Assembly: GCA_003117195.1 (NCBI GenBank)
Contig: BDSI01000082.1
Coordinates: 248,001 to 312,000, forward strand
Source of the DNA: Eudorina sp. 2006-703-Eu-15
Taxonomy: Eukaryota; Chlorophyta; Chlorophyceae; Chlamydomonadales; Volvocaceae
DNA: 64,000 bases
Direction of reading: 5' to 3'
Below are positions 11,190 to 21,950 of this stretch, piece after piece (the stretch's first letter is position 1; each line of letters starts with the position of its first letter). The notes under the pieces are model-generated. The model had not been told where the DNA came from and ran no database searches. It saw only the letters and a program-made list of their open reading frames with translations. A program made the translations under genes and the position numbers.

Positions 11190-12937
11190 TCAGCGCCGGC
11201 GGTGGGTCGGGTTCGAGTCGTCGTAGGGGTACCGGTAGTCATCAAAGTATCCAATAATCGTTGCGCCCGGACGCAGCGGGGGCCGAGGAGGCCGCGGAGG
11301 CCGCGGCGGCGGCCGCGGTGGCGGCCGTGGCGGCGGCGGCGGCGGGCTCGGCGGCGGGGGGTTTGGCGGCGGTCGCGGAGGGTTGGGAGAAGGGGGCGGC
11401 GGGCTCGGCGGACGAGGGCTAGGCGGCGGAGGCCGCGGAGGCGGCGGCGACGGTGGAGGCGGGCTTGGCGGACGCGGGCTAGGTGGTGGAGGCCGCGGCG
11501 GGGGCGGCCCCGGCGGGGGCGGCCTCGGCGGCGGGCTGCCGGGCGGGCTTGGCCGGGGAGGCCGCGGGCTTGGGTTTGGTGGTGGCGGGAACGGTGGCGG
11601 AGGGCTCGGTGGTGGCGGCTGAGGCGGCGGCGGGCTGGGCGGCGGCGATTTGGGGGGTGGCGGGCTGGGTCTGGGCGGCGGCGGGCTGGGGGCGGGGGCC
11701 TTGGCGAGGGAGGATTGGGTTTGGGAGGCCGAGGGATGGCGGGGGAGGTGATGGGGGACGTGGGCTCGGAGGCAAGGGGCTTGGCGGGCTTGGACTGGGC
11801 GGGCTAGGCGGGGGAGGAGAAGGCGGGGGTGGGCTAGGCGGGGGAGGAGAAGGCGGGGGTGGACTAGGCGGGGGAGGAGGCGGCGGGGGTGGGCTGGGCA
11901 GGGGTGGTGGCGGAGGTGGGAAAGGCGGCGAAGGAGGCGGCGGCGGGGGAGGCGGGGGAGGCGGGGGAGGCGGCGAGGGTGGTGATGGTGGAGGAGGCGG
12001 AGGAGGCGGAGGAGGCGGTGAGTAGGGTGGCGAGGGCGGTGGTGGCGGCGGAGGCGGAGGCGGCGGTGGCAAGGGCGGGGAAGGTGGCGAGGGTGGAGAT
12101 GGCGGCGGCACGTCGGGCGGCGGCGGATTTGTGAAGTCGCTGGCGTCAAACATATTAGTAGCCGTTGGATCGCTGGCGTGACAGCCTGCGGGGCCGAGCG
12201 GGCCACCAAAAGAACCGGGGGCTTCCCACTCAGCGTCAAAATGCCCCGCAAACCAGTCACGAACGTGCGAACGTACGAACGTACGAATGGCAGAATCGTG
12301 GAAAATGATGAGAGCTTGGCATGTCTGGGGCATCCCCGGGATACATTCGATGTCGCGAAATTAAAACAATTGGTTCGGTTGCGGGGACACGTTACGGCAT
12401 TGGGAACCCTAGTTAGAACCCAACCTAAGACGCAGATCGCAGTCGATGCGGCCGACAAGCCATTGTGCCAACCGGGGGGACAGCTACGGCAAAACCTCCT
12501 CACGCCTCCACTGCAGCAGTGAAGCGCCGCGCCAGCTACAATATTCGAACTCGATTGGGAGATTCCGCGGACTGCTGCGTCTTACGGACGGACGGACTGA
12601 CGAACGGACGGACGGACGGACGGACTGCTGTGTCTTGCGGACGGACGGACGGAGGGCTGTTGGCACCGCCGCCGTTCTCCGGCCGTATCCACCGGCTTCG
12701 CGCGGCAGCCGTTTGGTCGTTGGCCCCGCCCCCCGTCGTCATGCCGCGCCCAACCCGCCCGGCTGCGCCGACACGCACCCACGCCGGGCTTTCCGACGCT
12801 CTCCGAAACCTTCACATGATGACCACCTTTCCACCCTATAGCCCTTAGATTCTCGTAGGGATATCTGTCGTACCTGGCAAGCGCCATGCCGCGACGCTCA
12901 GGGACAGCAGCAACACGGCGACGGCTGCGGGCTTCAT
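11190..12937 (-). CDS. Secreted proline-rich (HRGP-like) protein 1, frame-disrupted
   Basis: Exon 1, 12937-12874, encodes a 21-residue signal peptide (MKPAAVAVLLLSL and on). Donor GTACGA and acceptor CCGCAG bound a 688-base intron; exon 2 is 12185-11190. Both junctions are phase 1 and create a Gly codon. After a short spacer with FDASDF comes a long polyproline/SP tract, then a tail with IIGYFDDYRYPYDDSN and a basic end. The net frame does not close: the best proline codons move to a second frame near 11735 and to a third near 11690-11700, so two one-base indels are needed. These may be sequencing or assembly errors in C-runs or true decay. No protease domain is present. By analogy with volvocine HRGPs it would be a rod in the extracellular matrix. 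Confidence 0.7.
12585..12655. repeat. ACGG tetranucleotide tract in intron
   Basis: Several runs of ACGG units interrupted by short unique sequence, inside the single intron of proline-rich gene 1. Confidence 0.85.
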
Positions 12938-14311
12938 CTGGGCGGCTGCTCACGCGTATGGGCGCTCGATTGCTTGGTCAGAGCATTGGCCGCCGCGGAA
13001 GAAATAGCAAGATTTGCAGTGGTCGCGAACGGCAGCCCGTTACGTTACAGATCCTGCGGTGGGAGGGGCGGGGGCTCGTCGACTGAGGTGCGGTGGGGCA
13101 GGTAGCAGGTAGATTGTACGAGTAGGCAGAGCGATCCTTCGACAACGCAAAAGATTCCAGCTCATTACATTTCTACAACCAAGATTCTAAAATTCTACAC
13201 CGGTTAATACAAAACTGAGTTCCTTATCTACCCAAAACCGAACAAATGCAGCAATAACAATCCTGCAACCATTTTATCCAATTATTGGTCAGACATGTGC
13301 TTACCAAAGCAAGTTGTCCTGGTCTGACACAACGTCGACGAATGCAGGGCCTCGCAGGGCAATTTACGTCGCCCAACTGCTGCCCTGCCCGACGAGAAGT
13401 TCGCAACGAAAGCACGGCACGTAACTTCAAAACATTACTACGAAAATTGCATTTCGGGGATCGCTACTTATAAAGACTAGCCTCCTTTCAACAGAACGCA
13501 GTACTACTGACGTTGTTTCGTCGTAGCTTCTCCCAGGTAAGGGAGGTCGTGGGCGATGCCGTAAGGGCCGGCGAAACAGGTGGGCTACTGACACACTCAC
13601 CGCAACGTTCTCGCCGGAAAGTAGGCACACCTGATCACTCATCATTTAAATTATTCGCAGGGGAGCCTCCCAAACGTCCGTGGGTGTGACGCAACTCACA
13701 TAACTTAGTTCCTTCGGGCGGGCCACGCGCGCGGGCAACTCGGACCCGTGGCACACCTCCCCAATACCTCATAACCTGTCCTCGAAACGAAATGAAAGAA
13801 TCTCAGTAGAATTTCGTAGTTAAGCCTTGAGACGTCTTATGGTGTATGACGTTCGGATCCCGGCAGCGCTGTCACAAAGTTGCGGTCCCCGGGCACGAGT
13901 ACCACGCGTGATTCAATCGCGTCGCCTAAAATCTTCTCGGAGCAAGGTAAAGAGTTAAGAAATAAAATTTCAGACAGGCTTGGTACTTAGCTCTGCGCCC
14001 GAATGCGTGCTCTGCAACTGACTTGTTTATTACTTGCTTGCTACAGGCTTCTGCAGCTCGCTGGATAGAGTGGCGACGCGCGGCCCTGCTGTGAGGGCAG
14101 TCCCTTGCGCCGATAGCTTCGCTTTCTTAATTGTGAGATTCTTCGTGTCAAAATCTTCGGGCCTACGTATACCTGTGGCGCAGCAGACCACTCCGGCAAG
14201 CAAGTCCACAAAGCAAATCAAAGCAAGCTCATTTTTTATATCAAATTCCTCACCTTGCTTCAGCCAGCTTGAGGCGTAAGGCGTCATATTTTAGGCCATT
14301 GAATGATTTTG

Positions 14312-14394
14312 TTGCAGTGGACCCCACGGGTCGTAGGTGATAGCAGCACCGGCGGTAACATTCCTCTTTTTTGAGGTCCGCTGTAATAACCAGC
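14312..14394. mobile_element. Short degenerate element with GTTACAGCGGACC-like ends
   Basis: Left end GTTGCAGTGGACCCC and right end GAGGTCCGCTGTAA are imperfect inverted copies of the ends of the 14692-14936 element. Length is about 83 bases, with no coding capacity. Confidence 0.5.
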
Positions 14395-14654
14395 TGTAAC
14401 GTCCATTCATTCATTCCCCCCGGCGGTCTCTGCACCAACTGGCGCGGGGAGCCCGGTGCAAGCCGCTGGTGTTCTTGCAGGCAGACGACGTCATGGCTTG
14501 GCTTGGGACCGTGTCTTGTTGCCGACTGCTGCTGTCAGTCAGTGACGGCGGGCTTGCCAATGCCCCGCCACGTGCGCCCAGATCCACGCAGTTGACATGG
14601 ATGAACCATACGTTTTACGGTAATAAGGATAACAAGGAACGGATTCCCTGGTAG

Positions 14655-14690
14655 TGAATGAATGAATGAATGAATGAATGAATGAATGAA
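14655..14690. repeat. TGAA tetranucleotide tract
   Basis: About nine TGAA units directly left of the 14692 element. An inverted short counterpart (CATTCATTCATT) lies at about 14403-14415. Confidence 0.9.
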
Positions 14691-14691
14691 C

Positions 14692-14936
14692 GTTACAGCG
14701 GACCCCAAAGGGATCACCGGTGTATACCAGGGCAAGCCCCAGCAGGCCCCACCGCCAAGGCGGCAGGACACCTCCACACCTCAACGCCGCAGTGTGGGCC
14801 CGGGGAGTGTTTCGGTGCACTTGGGGAGCCTGTCCGGAGTGCCATGGTGGTGGCGCCAGTTCGTTTAGGCAGTGTATGGTGAGGAAGCCTCGGCTGTCGC
14901 CGTTGGCTGTCACCGATGACCGGGGTCCGCTGTAAC
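14692..14936. mobile_element. MITE-like element with 15-bp terminal inverted repeats
   Basis: Starts GTTACAGCGGACCCC and ends with its exact reverse complement GGGGTCCGCTGTAAC; total 245 bases, no coding frame. No clear target-site duplication is visible. Its right 144 bases plus 13 flanking bases also occur at 9097-9257. Another isolated GTTACAG-type end lies nearby at about 14970, and TTACAGCGGACCCC occurs again at 53820. Probably a non-autonomous DNA transposon; the superfamily is not clear. Confidence 0.7.
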
Positions 14937-15426
14937 ATCCTTAATAATAGATAACAAGGACGTTTACAGGGACCCGCGGGTCACCAGTGACGGCCGCCGC
15001 CGCAGGCAGGCTCCTCACCACACACTGGCGACACCACTGCACCGGTTTGACTGCGGGTTCATCCTTTCCCGGGCCCACGCTGCGCTCGGGCCGTCTACCC
15101 CTCCAGAATGGCTGGGGGTAGGTTGCCGTCCTGCGACTGGAATGGACTGCACGCAGATACAGTACCTTGGACCAACGAAGTGGCGGCGCTTACCTCCCCG
15201 GGGTGCTGTTTCTGATGTTCCATTTCCTCGATACATGGCGTGGTGCTCACCAGCCAACGTTTTGATGGTTGGTTTGATGTATGGTGAATTGGTGATGGCA
15301 GATACGTCGCAAACGTACGCAGACGCTTATCCAACTGCCACTTTGCAGCTGGTCCTGCTTCTGCCTGCACCTGCATCGGTCTCTCTGCCCCTGTGTTGTT
15401 TTCTTTTCAGCCCCTTGTGATTCGCC

Positions 15427-15526
15427 GGGGTCGCTGGGGTCGCTGGGGTCGCTGGGGTCGCTGGGGTCGCTGGGGTCGCTGGGGTCGCTGGGGTCGCTGG
15501 GGTCGCTGGGGTCGCTGGGGTCGCTG
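15427..15526. repeat. 9-bp minisatellite, GGGGTCGCT x about 11
   Basis: Near-perfect head-to-tail copies. On the minus strand the frames read simple tripeptide repeats and are not considered coding. Confidence 0.95.
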
Positions 15527-15956
15527 AGTCACGCCATCCATGACGGCACAAGCAACGACGGCGGCACGCCAGGATCGCAAGCGATACAAGCAATTTACGT
15601 CGCCCTCCTTTGTGCCCTAGTCCAGTTTCTGGAGAGTGAGTGCTCCGTCGCAGTAGGCGTACGGCGGATTTTACACACAGTCGCACAGGAGTGGTGCATG
15701 ATGTCGTACACTGTACATCAGATCAATCGTACCCTACACTGACTGCGTTTGTCCACCCCGCGCAAACCCGCGCTGTACGGCACCCGGGCGCATCCTCACG
15801 CAGCTGTCGGCCATGCCGTCGTCGTACAACAACCGGATATGCCACATGCACATGCATATACTTAAACCATACACGTCATCTCATCTGTGGCCTGTCTGAC
15901 GAGTGAAGCACACACATATACGTATATGTATTCCAACGCGCTGTAAAATCGCCCTG

Positions 15957-16136
15957 CGTTGTGCGGCCATTCGCAGCCGGTCTGCGGCCCCGGCGTTGTG
16001 CGGCCATTCACAGCCGGTCCGCGGGCACTCCGTCCAACCACGACAACTCGCACATGTACCGAGAGGCGAGAGGCCGCGCCCTTTTGAACCTTAAACCTCT
16101 CGTTGGCGCCCTCCTGAACCTTAAACCTCTCGTTCT
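15957..16136. repeat. Two pairs of short direct repeats
   Basis: GCGTTGTGCGGCCATTC occurs twice about 36 bases apart (15957 and 15993 regions), and TGAACCTTAAACCTCTCGTT occurs twice (about 16085 and 16115). They look like short tandem duplications. Confidence 0.7.
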
Positions 16137-16786
16137 CTAATTGCGGACTTGAATGTTCAACGCGGCGTGCTTGCTTGTGTGTACTACATTGTCGTACATT
16201 GTCATGGCAGCGTGCTTTGTTATGCAGCGCATGTGTGTGTATGAGGTTGAGCCCGCGAGTTTGTCTTGGGTGTCAAACCCACCCCTGCAGGCTCGGCCCC
16301 AGGAGGCACTTCTCCCTGCTCCTAGCGTCCGTCGGGGAAGAAAACCCCTAGATGGTAGATGGTCATCAGACCGGGCCGCAAAATAAAAGAAACCTGGAGG
16401 ATTGGTCAATGAACGCACTACCGACAGCATTGCCCCCAAGCGTCCTGACGATGTGCTCGGCGAAGACAGCCAAATGTACATGTACGGTTGTACGAAATGT
16501 TCGGGGCCAGGCAAGGCACACGTGTCCGACCCATCGGTCTCTTCACCGACTGACACGCAGACTGGCAGCCGCGCGCATTATATATAGTCCGTGTGCCTTG
16601 CTGGCGGTGTTCCTACGACTGCGTGGTGGAGCACCCAGTCCAACGCCTCAGCAACCCCCACGTACGGACCTGCTGCGCCCTCATCTCGTTTTTTCAACAA
16701 CTGCAAAGCCGCAGCGAAAGCCGCTCTGCATGTGCCAGGCTGCCAGCGACGCACCATACTTGGAAATGTGTACGGCAACCCAATCA

Positions 16787-18148
16787 TCAGTTCTCAACCT
16801 GTGGCGATGGCGGTGGCGGCGGCGGCGGCGGGTTCGATGGGTATTCTGGTGGGTAGTCGTAATCAAAAAGGTTGCCGCCGGCACTCGCCACTCCGGGACG
16901 ACGGGGCGGGCGAGGAGGGCGGCGAGGCGGGCGGGGCGGCGGGCGCGGTGGTGGCGGCGGCTTTGGCGGCGGCGGCGGTGGTGGCGGTGGGCGCGGCGGG
17001 GTGGGGGAAGGTGGTGGCGGGCGGGGTGGGTTGGGAGAGGGCGGCGGCGGCCGCGGGGGCGGAGGTCCCGGTGGCGGCGGCCGAGGCGGGGCGGGGGACG
17101 GGGGCGGCGGCCGAGGGGGCGGGGGAGCCGGGGCGGTGGGCTTGGCGGTGGGCTGTTGGGCGGGCTGGGTTTCGGGGGCTTGGGGCTTGGTGGAAAGGGT
17201 CTCGGCGGGGGCGGATTGGGCGGAGGAGGGCTCGGGGGCGGGGGGTTGGGGGGAGGCGGGCTGGGCGGCGGCGGCTTTGGTGGCGGCGGGCTGGGCGGCG
17301 GCGACTTAGGCGGCGGCGCAGGCGGGCGGGGGGAGGGAGGCGGTGGCCTCGGGCTGGGCGGTGGGCCGGGCGGTCGCCTCGGGCTGGGTGGTGGGCGCGG
17401 CGAAGGCGGTGGTGATGGTGGTGCGTTGGGCGGCGGGTCCGGCGGTGGAGACGCCTCGAAGGGGTCGATGATGCCGAGGGAAAACGACGACGCGAACCCG
17501 CCTGTAACATCACGCGGAATCAAGGGCGGGCGAGCACGGCAAAAACATCAAGCGACTGTGCCGCCTGGTTTGGAGTGCGAGTGTGGGGCTGTGGGCAGTG
17601 CGATGCCGCCCCATTTCTTTGTCCGCTCAGGCCCGTAAGATCGTGACGTGTGGGTTTTGCCAGGGTCGAGGGACGGGGGATCGGCTGGTGTCACGCAGTG
17701 CGGTTCCCTTGCCCGGTTCTGAGCTTCTGACTCCAGGGTGGGAGCCCAAACCGCAACCCGGGCAGGCGCGGCTGGCGGTGAAGTGTAGCCGCGGACGGCG
17801 GTCACCCTGGCAAGACGTAGGCAGCATCACAAATGCCCTGGGCCGCAACTTAGCGCGGCGCACTTCCACAGACAGGCGCACGGGATTCGGCTCAAGAAGG
17901 TATCTATCGATCAGATGTAGCACACACGCGGACAGTGCGAGTTGCAATGCATGGCTTCTCAGACAAGGGAGGACGTACGGCGGCCGGTACAAGGTGCAAT
18001 GACTCGGTGCGTGCAAGTTAGTGCGACCTGCTGTAGTAATACTTATAAAGCGCCGATATCCGCGCTTCCGAGATCTGAAGTACGCACCCAGCGCCTGTGA
18101 GGCCACAATCACCGCCAGAATGGCGATAACTTTCGACGAAGTCGCCAT
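16787..18148 (-). CDS. Secreted proline-rich (HRGP-like) protein 2, frame-disrupted
   Basis: Exon 1, 18148-18088, encodes a hydrophobic signal peptide of 20 residues (MATSSKVIAILAV and on). A phase-1 intron (donor GTGCGT, acceptor TTACAG) leads to exon 2, 17501-16787. The mature part starts GGFASSFSLGIIDPFEAS, then a polyproline/SP rod. The tail NLFDYDYPPEYPSN resembles that of proline-rich gene 1 and of the metalloprotease; here a second run of prolines and QVEN follow before the stop. Start and end are in different frames; the switch lies at about 17115-17145 and one indel would repair it. Same exon layout and intron phase as gene 1, so they are paralogs. Likely an extracellular matrix rod protein or a recently broken copy. 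Confidence 0.7.
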
Positions 18149-20127
18149 CGTCGTCACTCCACAGTCCACGAGGTCATTCGGCCACCAGCATTAAATGTAA
18201 ACAGTTGTAAACAGCAGCACTCAACACCTTTGCGCCGCGTTGCAGCAGCGCCGTGGTGTGTTGCGGAGGCCGAATCCAACGGAAGCGACCAATCAGCGGA
18301 AATGCCTGTGCATAGGCAGGACAGGGGGAGGCGAATATGTAAGAACGTGCCTGGAAAGATATAACGCATCATTGTAAGGGTTGAGCAGCCCGAGCTTCTT
18401 CCGTAACTCGACGATGGGCTGCAGAGTGCAAGGTGCCCAGGACTTACCCTTTATCCTGATATAATATAATTCCTTGAGTTTGCCTAAGGGCAAGCAATGT
18501 CACAGCTTTGCCCTGGCCTGGGACGACCACTTTACTGGCAGGAGTCCTCGAACACTACCTCCTACCTGCGCAACATTTCAACCGTTCCATATTTATACTT
18601 CGATATAACGGTTAATTGCAGTACTTACCTACGGTTCTATGCAGCTTCCCCAGTGCGTCGTAAAACACCAGCAGGTCGGCGAAATAGGTGGGCCGCGACA
18701 CATGCTGCAGACTTATATACTCAATTTTTTATTACGTCATTCCTGTGAGACGCGGTGTATCAAGACTGTCCCTCCTGTGTGACGGACTCCAGGTATGAAG
18801 ACCTTTTTAAGTAGTCTGTCTCTTCGGATCTGCCAAAATGATTATGACAATTTGTTTGTATAATTTCGTAGCATTCTGTTATGTCTGCAGATGAATGCAC
18901 ATTGTAAAGCGTGTCACAAGCAGCGGTCGCAAGTTTCTAGAGTGAGCAATACTTGGAATGTACGAAACCTATCTCGTGGCAACAACAGATATTGTTGTGG
19001 AGAGAGGACTCTAGCGGTTGGGACCATCGAATACCTGTACGGATTTCTAACTCGACGATCTCCACGCTTCCCACGCATCTGAATATTCAAGCTTCCGGCA
19101 AATATACCGGGCGTATGCAGCGGGACACACAAATGTTTCCATAAGCACGCAAGCAGTCATCTGGGGCGCTTCTGGGGTCATCCCAACAGGTCCAAACGGC
19201 CCGTAGGTCATTGCGGGTCTTTGCGCACGATGTTGGCACAAAATTTATGCGCTTGATACCTTTGCAGGTTACGTGCTAGGCCCTCGAAGACGCTCCAAGG
19301 AGCCTTAAGGAGATGCATCTTACTTGTGAACTTCAAGTCAACCTTGCCTTGGCAATAAAGGACACGATTGGCGTTACCAGACGTTACACTTACCTATGGC
19401 ACATCAAGGAGTTGGAATGAATTTAGAAGGTGCAATTTAGAGGTGAACGGTGCAAACGGTGCTGGGTGCGTGCGCGAGAGTCTCTTAACTGGGATCTCAA
19501 TTTGTGCCGGTCCCCAAGCGAAACAATTCGCGCGGGCCCAGACATGCCCCATCTGTTGATCCCTTTGGATCTTAGTGACGAGGACACACCACTCAATCCG
19601 CCTGTCGACTGCGACGTCGACCGCAACCTAGGTACGCTTTGATTGTAGCATTTCGGAATGCCGGCTCAACGGACTAGAGGTAGGTCGAGGTAGGTGTGGT
19701 CGGCATAAGGGACATGTTGACCCTGGTCGAGATGTGTCAGAAATACATAGTCAACACCAAGTCACTCCTTTCCCTTTCATGGGAACATATTATATCATCG
19801 TTAGTTCACATGCTGCCGTGCGTTTGCGTTTGGCTCAGTGTCACGGTACAGCACAAAAAGGGGTTTACAGTACCATATGCATCGTTTCCTGGCTGTGCCA
19901 GTTCAAGGCTGACATAACTTATAACATGATGAAATAGAAAGAAACAAACGACTTACAATCCGGCCTAGCCACCTGCGCGGCCCACAAAGGCCCAAAACGG
20001 CAAGGCCAAAAACGCAAGCAGATGCACGAAGTCAGGACGAAGAAGCAGGATGAGTTAACAATTGGAAATAAAAAGAAGAATGACACTGCATGCTGACGCA
20101 TGATTAATTTTGGCAAATTACGAAAAG
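18149..20127. other. Divergent intergenic region upstream of proline-rich gene 2 and of the RNA-repair gene
   Basis: The genes on either side point away from each other, so both promoters should lie here. The sequence is more AT-rich than the coding parts. Short open frames show no recognisable domain and no phase-compatible splice sites. No repeat structure was seen. Confidence 0.5.
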
Positions 20128-21950
20128 ATGGCGACAGACGAGTTTGTCAAGTTTCCTCGCACTCCGCATTTGCGCGACATGGGTGCAGCAACCAGGGACG
20201 ACTTGATCCTTTCGAAGGACGACGCCCTCGCAATGCTTGCGCGAGGAGTCGTTGTTGGTGAGCGGACGCGAAGAACGAGTTGCTGCGCAGCTCATTTTGT
20301 TTCAAACATAACTATAACTACAACTATGTGCTCGCAGAGGAGAAAGTTGATGGGGCAAACCTGGGAATTTCCTTCGGCAGTCTTGCCGGGCCCCCAAGGT
20401 GCCAAAAGCGTGGCCACTGGGTCACACCGAAGAGCGAACAACAGTTCAGCAAACTGGAGGGTTGGCTCGCGCAACATGAGGCCGACCTACGTCGAGTCCT
20501 AGGTGAGCGCGGAAAAGCGTAGGGGTACCGCTCCGGAACCTAAGTAAAACTGTTGCGACCCGTCTTTCCCAAAGACGCTTGCAAGCTAATGCTACCGATC
20601 TCGGATCACTCCAGGACCACTAAAAAAACCTGAACAGGCCTGGAGGGGAGCAATTTATTAGGTCGTGACCGCACCACAGCAACGGGACCTCCGGCTTCAC
20701 CAATCGCGTTAATCTTCCTCCCCCGACCCTCGTACCTCCCCCTATCCTCTCGCCAGGCACACGGTTCATACTGTACGGCGAGTGGGTCGCCGCAAGGCAC
20801 AGTGTCCCGTACGATGCACTGCCGGACTGGTTCCTCGCGTACGATTTGTACGACAAGCACGAGGGCAAGTTCCTCAGCAGGTGAGCAGTACAGCGGCCAG
20901 TTGGCCAGCACCCCGTGCGCGTGCAGAGGCAGGTTCACCACAACGTTCCCCGAAAGCCGCTCTGTACGGCTCTGTGCTCTAGGTCCGATGGTGCTTAGAA
21001 CACGAAGACACTCCACCATATCGCATCTTCACTCATTTCCGGCGATTTCTTTCCTCCAACGGAGAGGCACGTGGGACGCGACCGCCTCAAAATCTATCGA
21101 TCCGCATTCCGCGAGGCGCGCTAAATGGCCGTACATCCCCTATTCCTCATTTCGGGATGATTTTGATGAGTACTTGATGACATCGCCGTCTCCCATCCCG
21201 GCTCAGGAGGCGTAGGTGCGATACCGAGCGGCATCAAAGCACATGCCCCTATCTACTCGGAAGGAACTCCGTACGAATGAATAACGCGCCCGCCCGCCCG
21301 CCCGCCGTTCCGCGCCCGCCGCCTGTCGTCGTAGCCGCCGTCGTAACGAGCTCCTGCGCCCTACCCGGGTGCGGAGCGTGCCGGCCGTCGCAGCCGCGCC
21401 CGGTCGCGTGTTCAGCGGGCCCGACGCCCTCGAAGCCGTACGACAGCTCGTACTGGGCCTGCGGAGCGCGCTGTGCGTGCCGGGCTCGGAGCAGTGGGCG
21501 GAGGGCGTGTACCTCCGGATGGAGCGAGACGGCTGGCTGGTTGCACGCGCCAAGCTCGTCCATCCGAACTTCCTGCAGGTACGTACGGCAGCGCTGTGGT
21601 ACTACGTACGGCACATATTTGCATTCAGGGCGGTCTGAGGATATGATAAAGATGGCATGATGTCGACCCATATGGCATCTAGACGTACGGTAGTCTCGTA
21701 AACTGGCATTGTCCTCTCAGAACAGCGTCCTATTTTGGAAGTGACCAAGTGGCTTCCAGACCCAAATCTAGATAGATGACCGAAGACGAATTCTCCTTAT
21801 GCTGCTTGCCCGCTGCCGCTTCCGCCGACGCGGCAGGCGATTGAGGGCGGCGAGGGGCCGGGCGGCGGAGTGCACTGGAGCAAGCGGGAGGTGCAGTGGA
21901 ACCGGCTGCGACCGGATCTCTGGATGGATCCAGATTCGGATCCTGATCCA
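20128..21950 (+). other. RNA ligase domain of the repair enzyme (exons 1-5)
   Basis: FPRTPHL at residues 9-15; adenylation motif KVDG with nucleophile Lys46; RGH downstream; motif-III-like YGEW at 105-108; RRRNELL and GRVFSG in exon 4; motif IV EGVYLR at 196-201; motif V RAKLVHP with Lys213; then HWSKREVQWNRL at 234-245. This set and order fits the RNA_ligase family (Pfam PF09414 type) rather than DNA ligase or capping enzyme. Confidence 0.9.

Larger units (their letters stand above)
12938..16786. other. Non-genic stretch between the two proline-rich genes
   Basis: Contains the promoter side of proline-rich gene 1 (just above 12937) and the 3' side of proline-rich gene 2. From about 13.1 to 14.3 kb it is more AT-rich and I see no coding signal. 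A cluster of transposon-like ends lies at 14.3-15.0 kb, a 9-bp minisatellite at 15.43 kb, and short direct repeats at 15.96-16.02 and 16.08-16.13 kb. Confidence 0.5.

Noticed and set aside
11383..12025. Long Gly-rich open frames on the plus strand opposite proline-rich gene 1 (and similar ones at 16.9-17.5 and 3.6-4.8 kb)
   Set aside because: They are the reverse complement of the CCN proline codons; the signal peptide, splice phases and tail support the proline strand.
15407..15589. Tandem array that could look like a CRISPR
   Set aside because: Units are 9 bases without spacers; it is a minisatellite in a eukaryotic genome.
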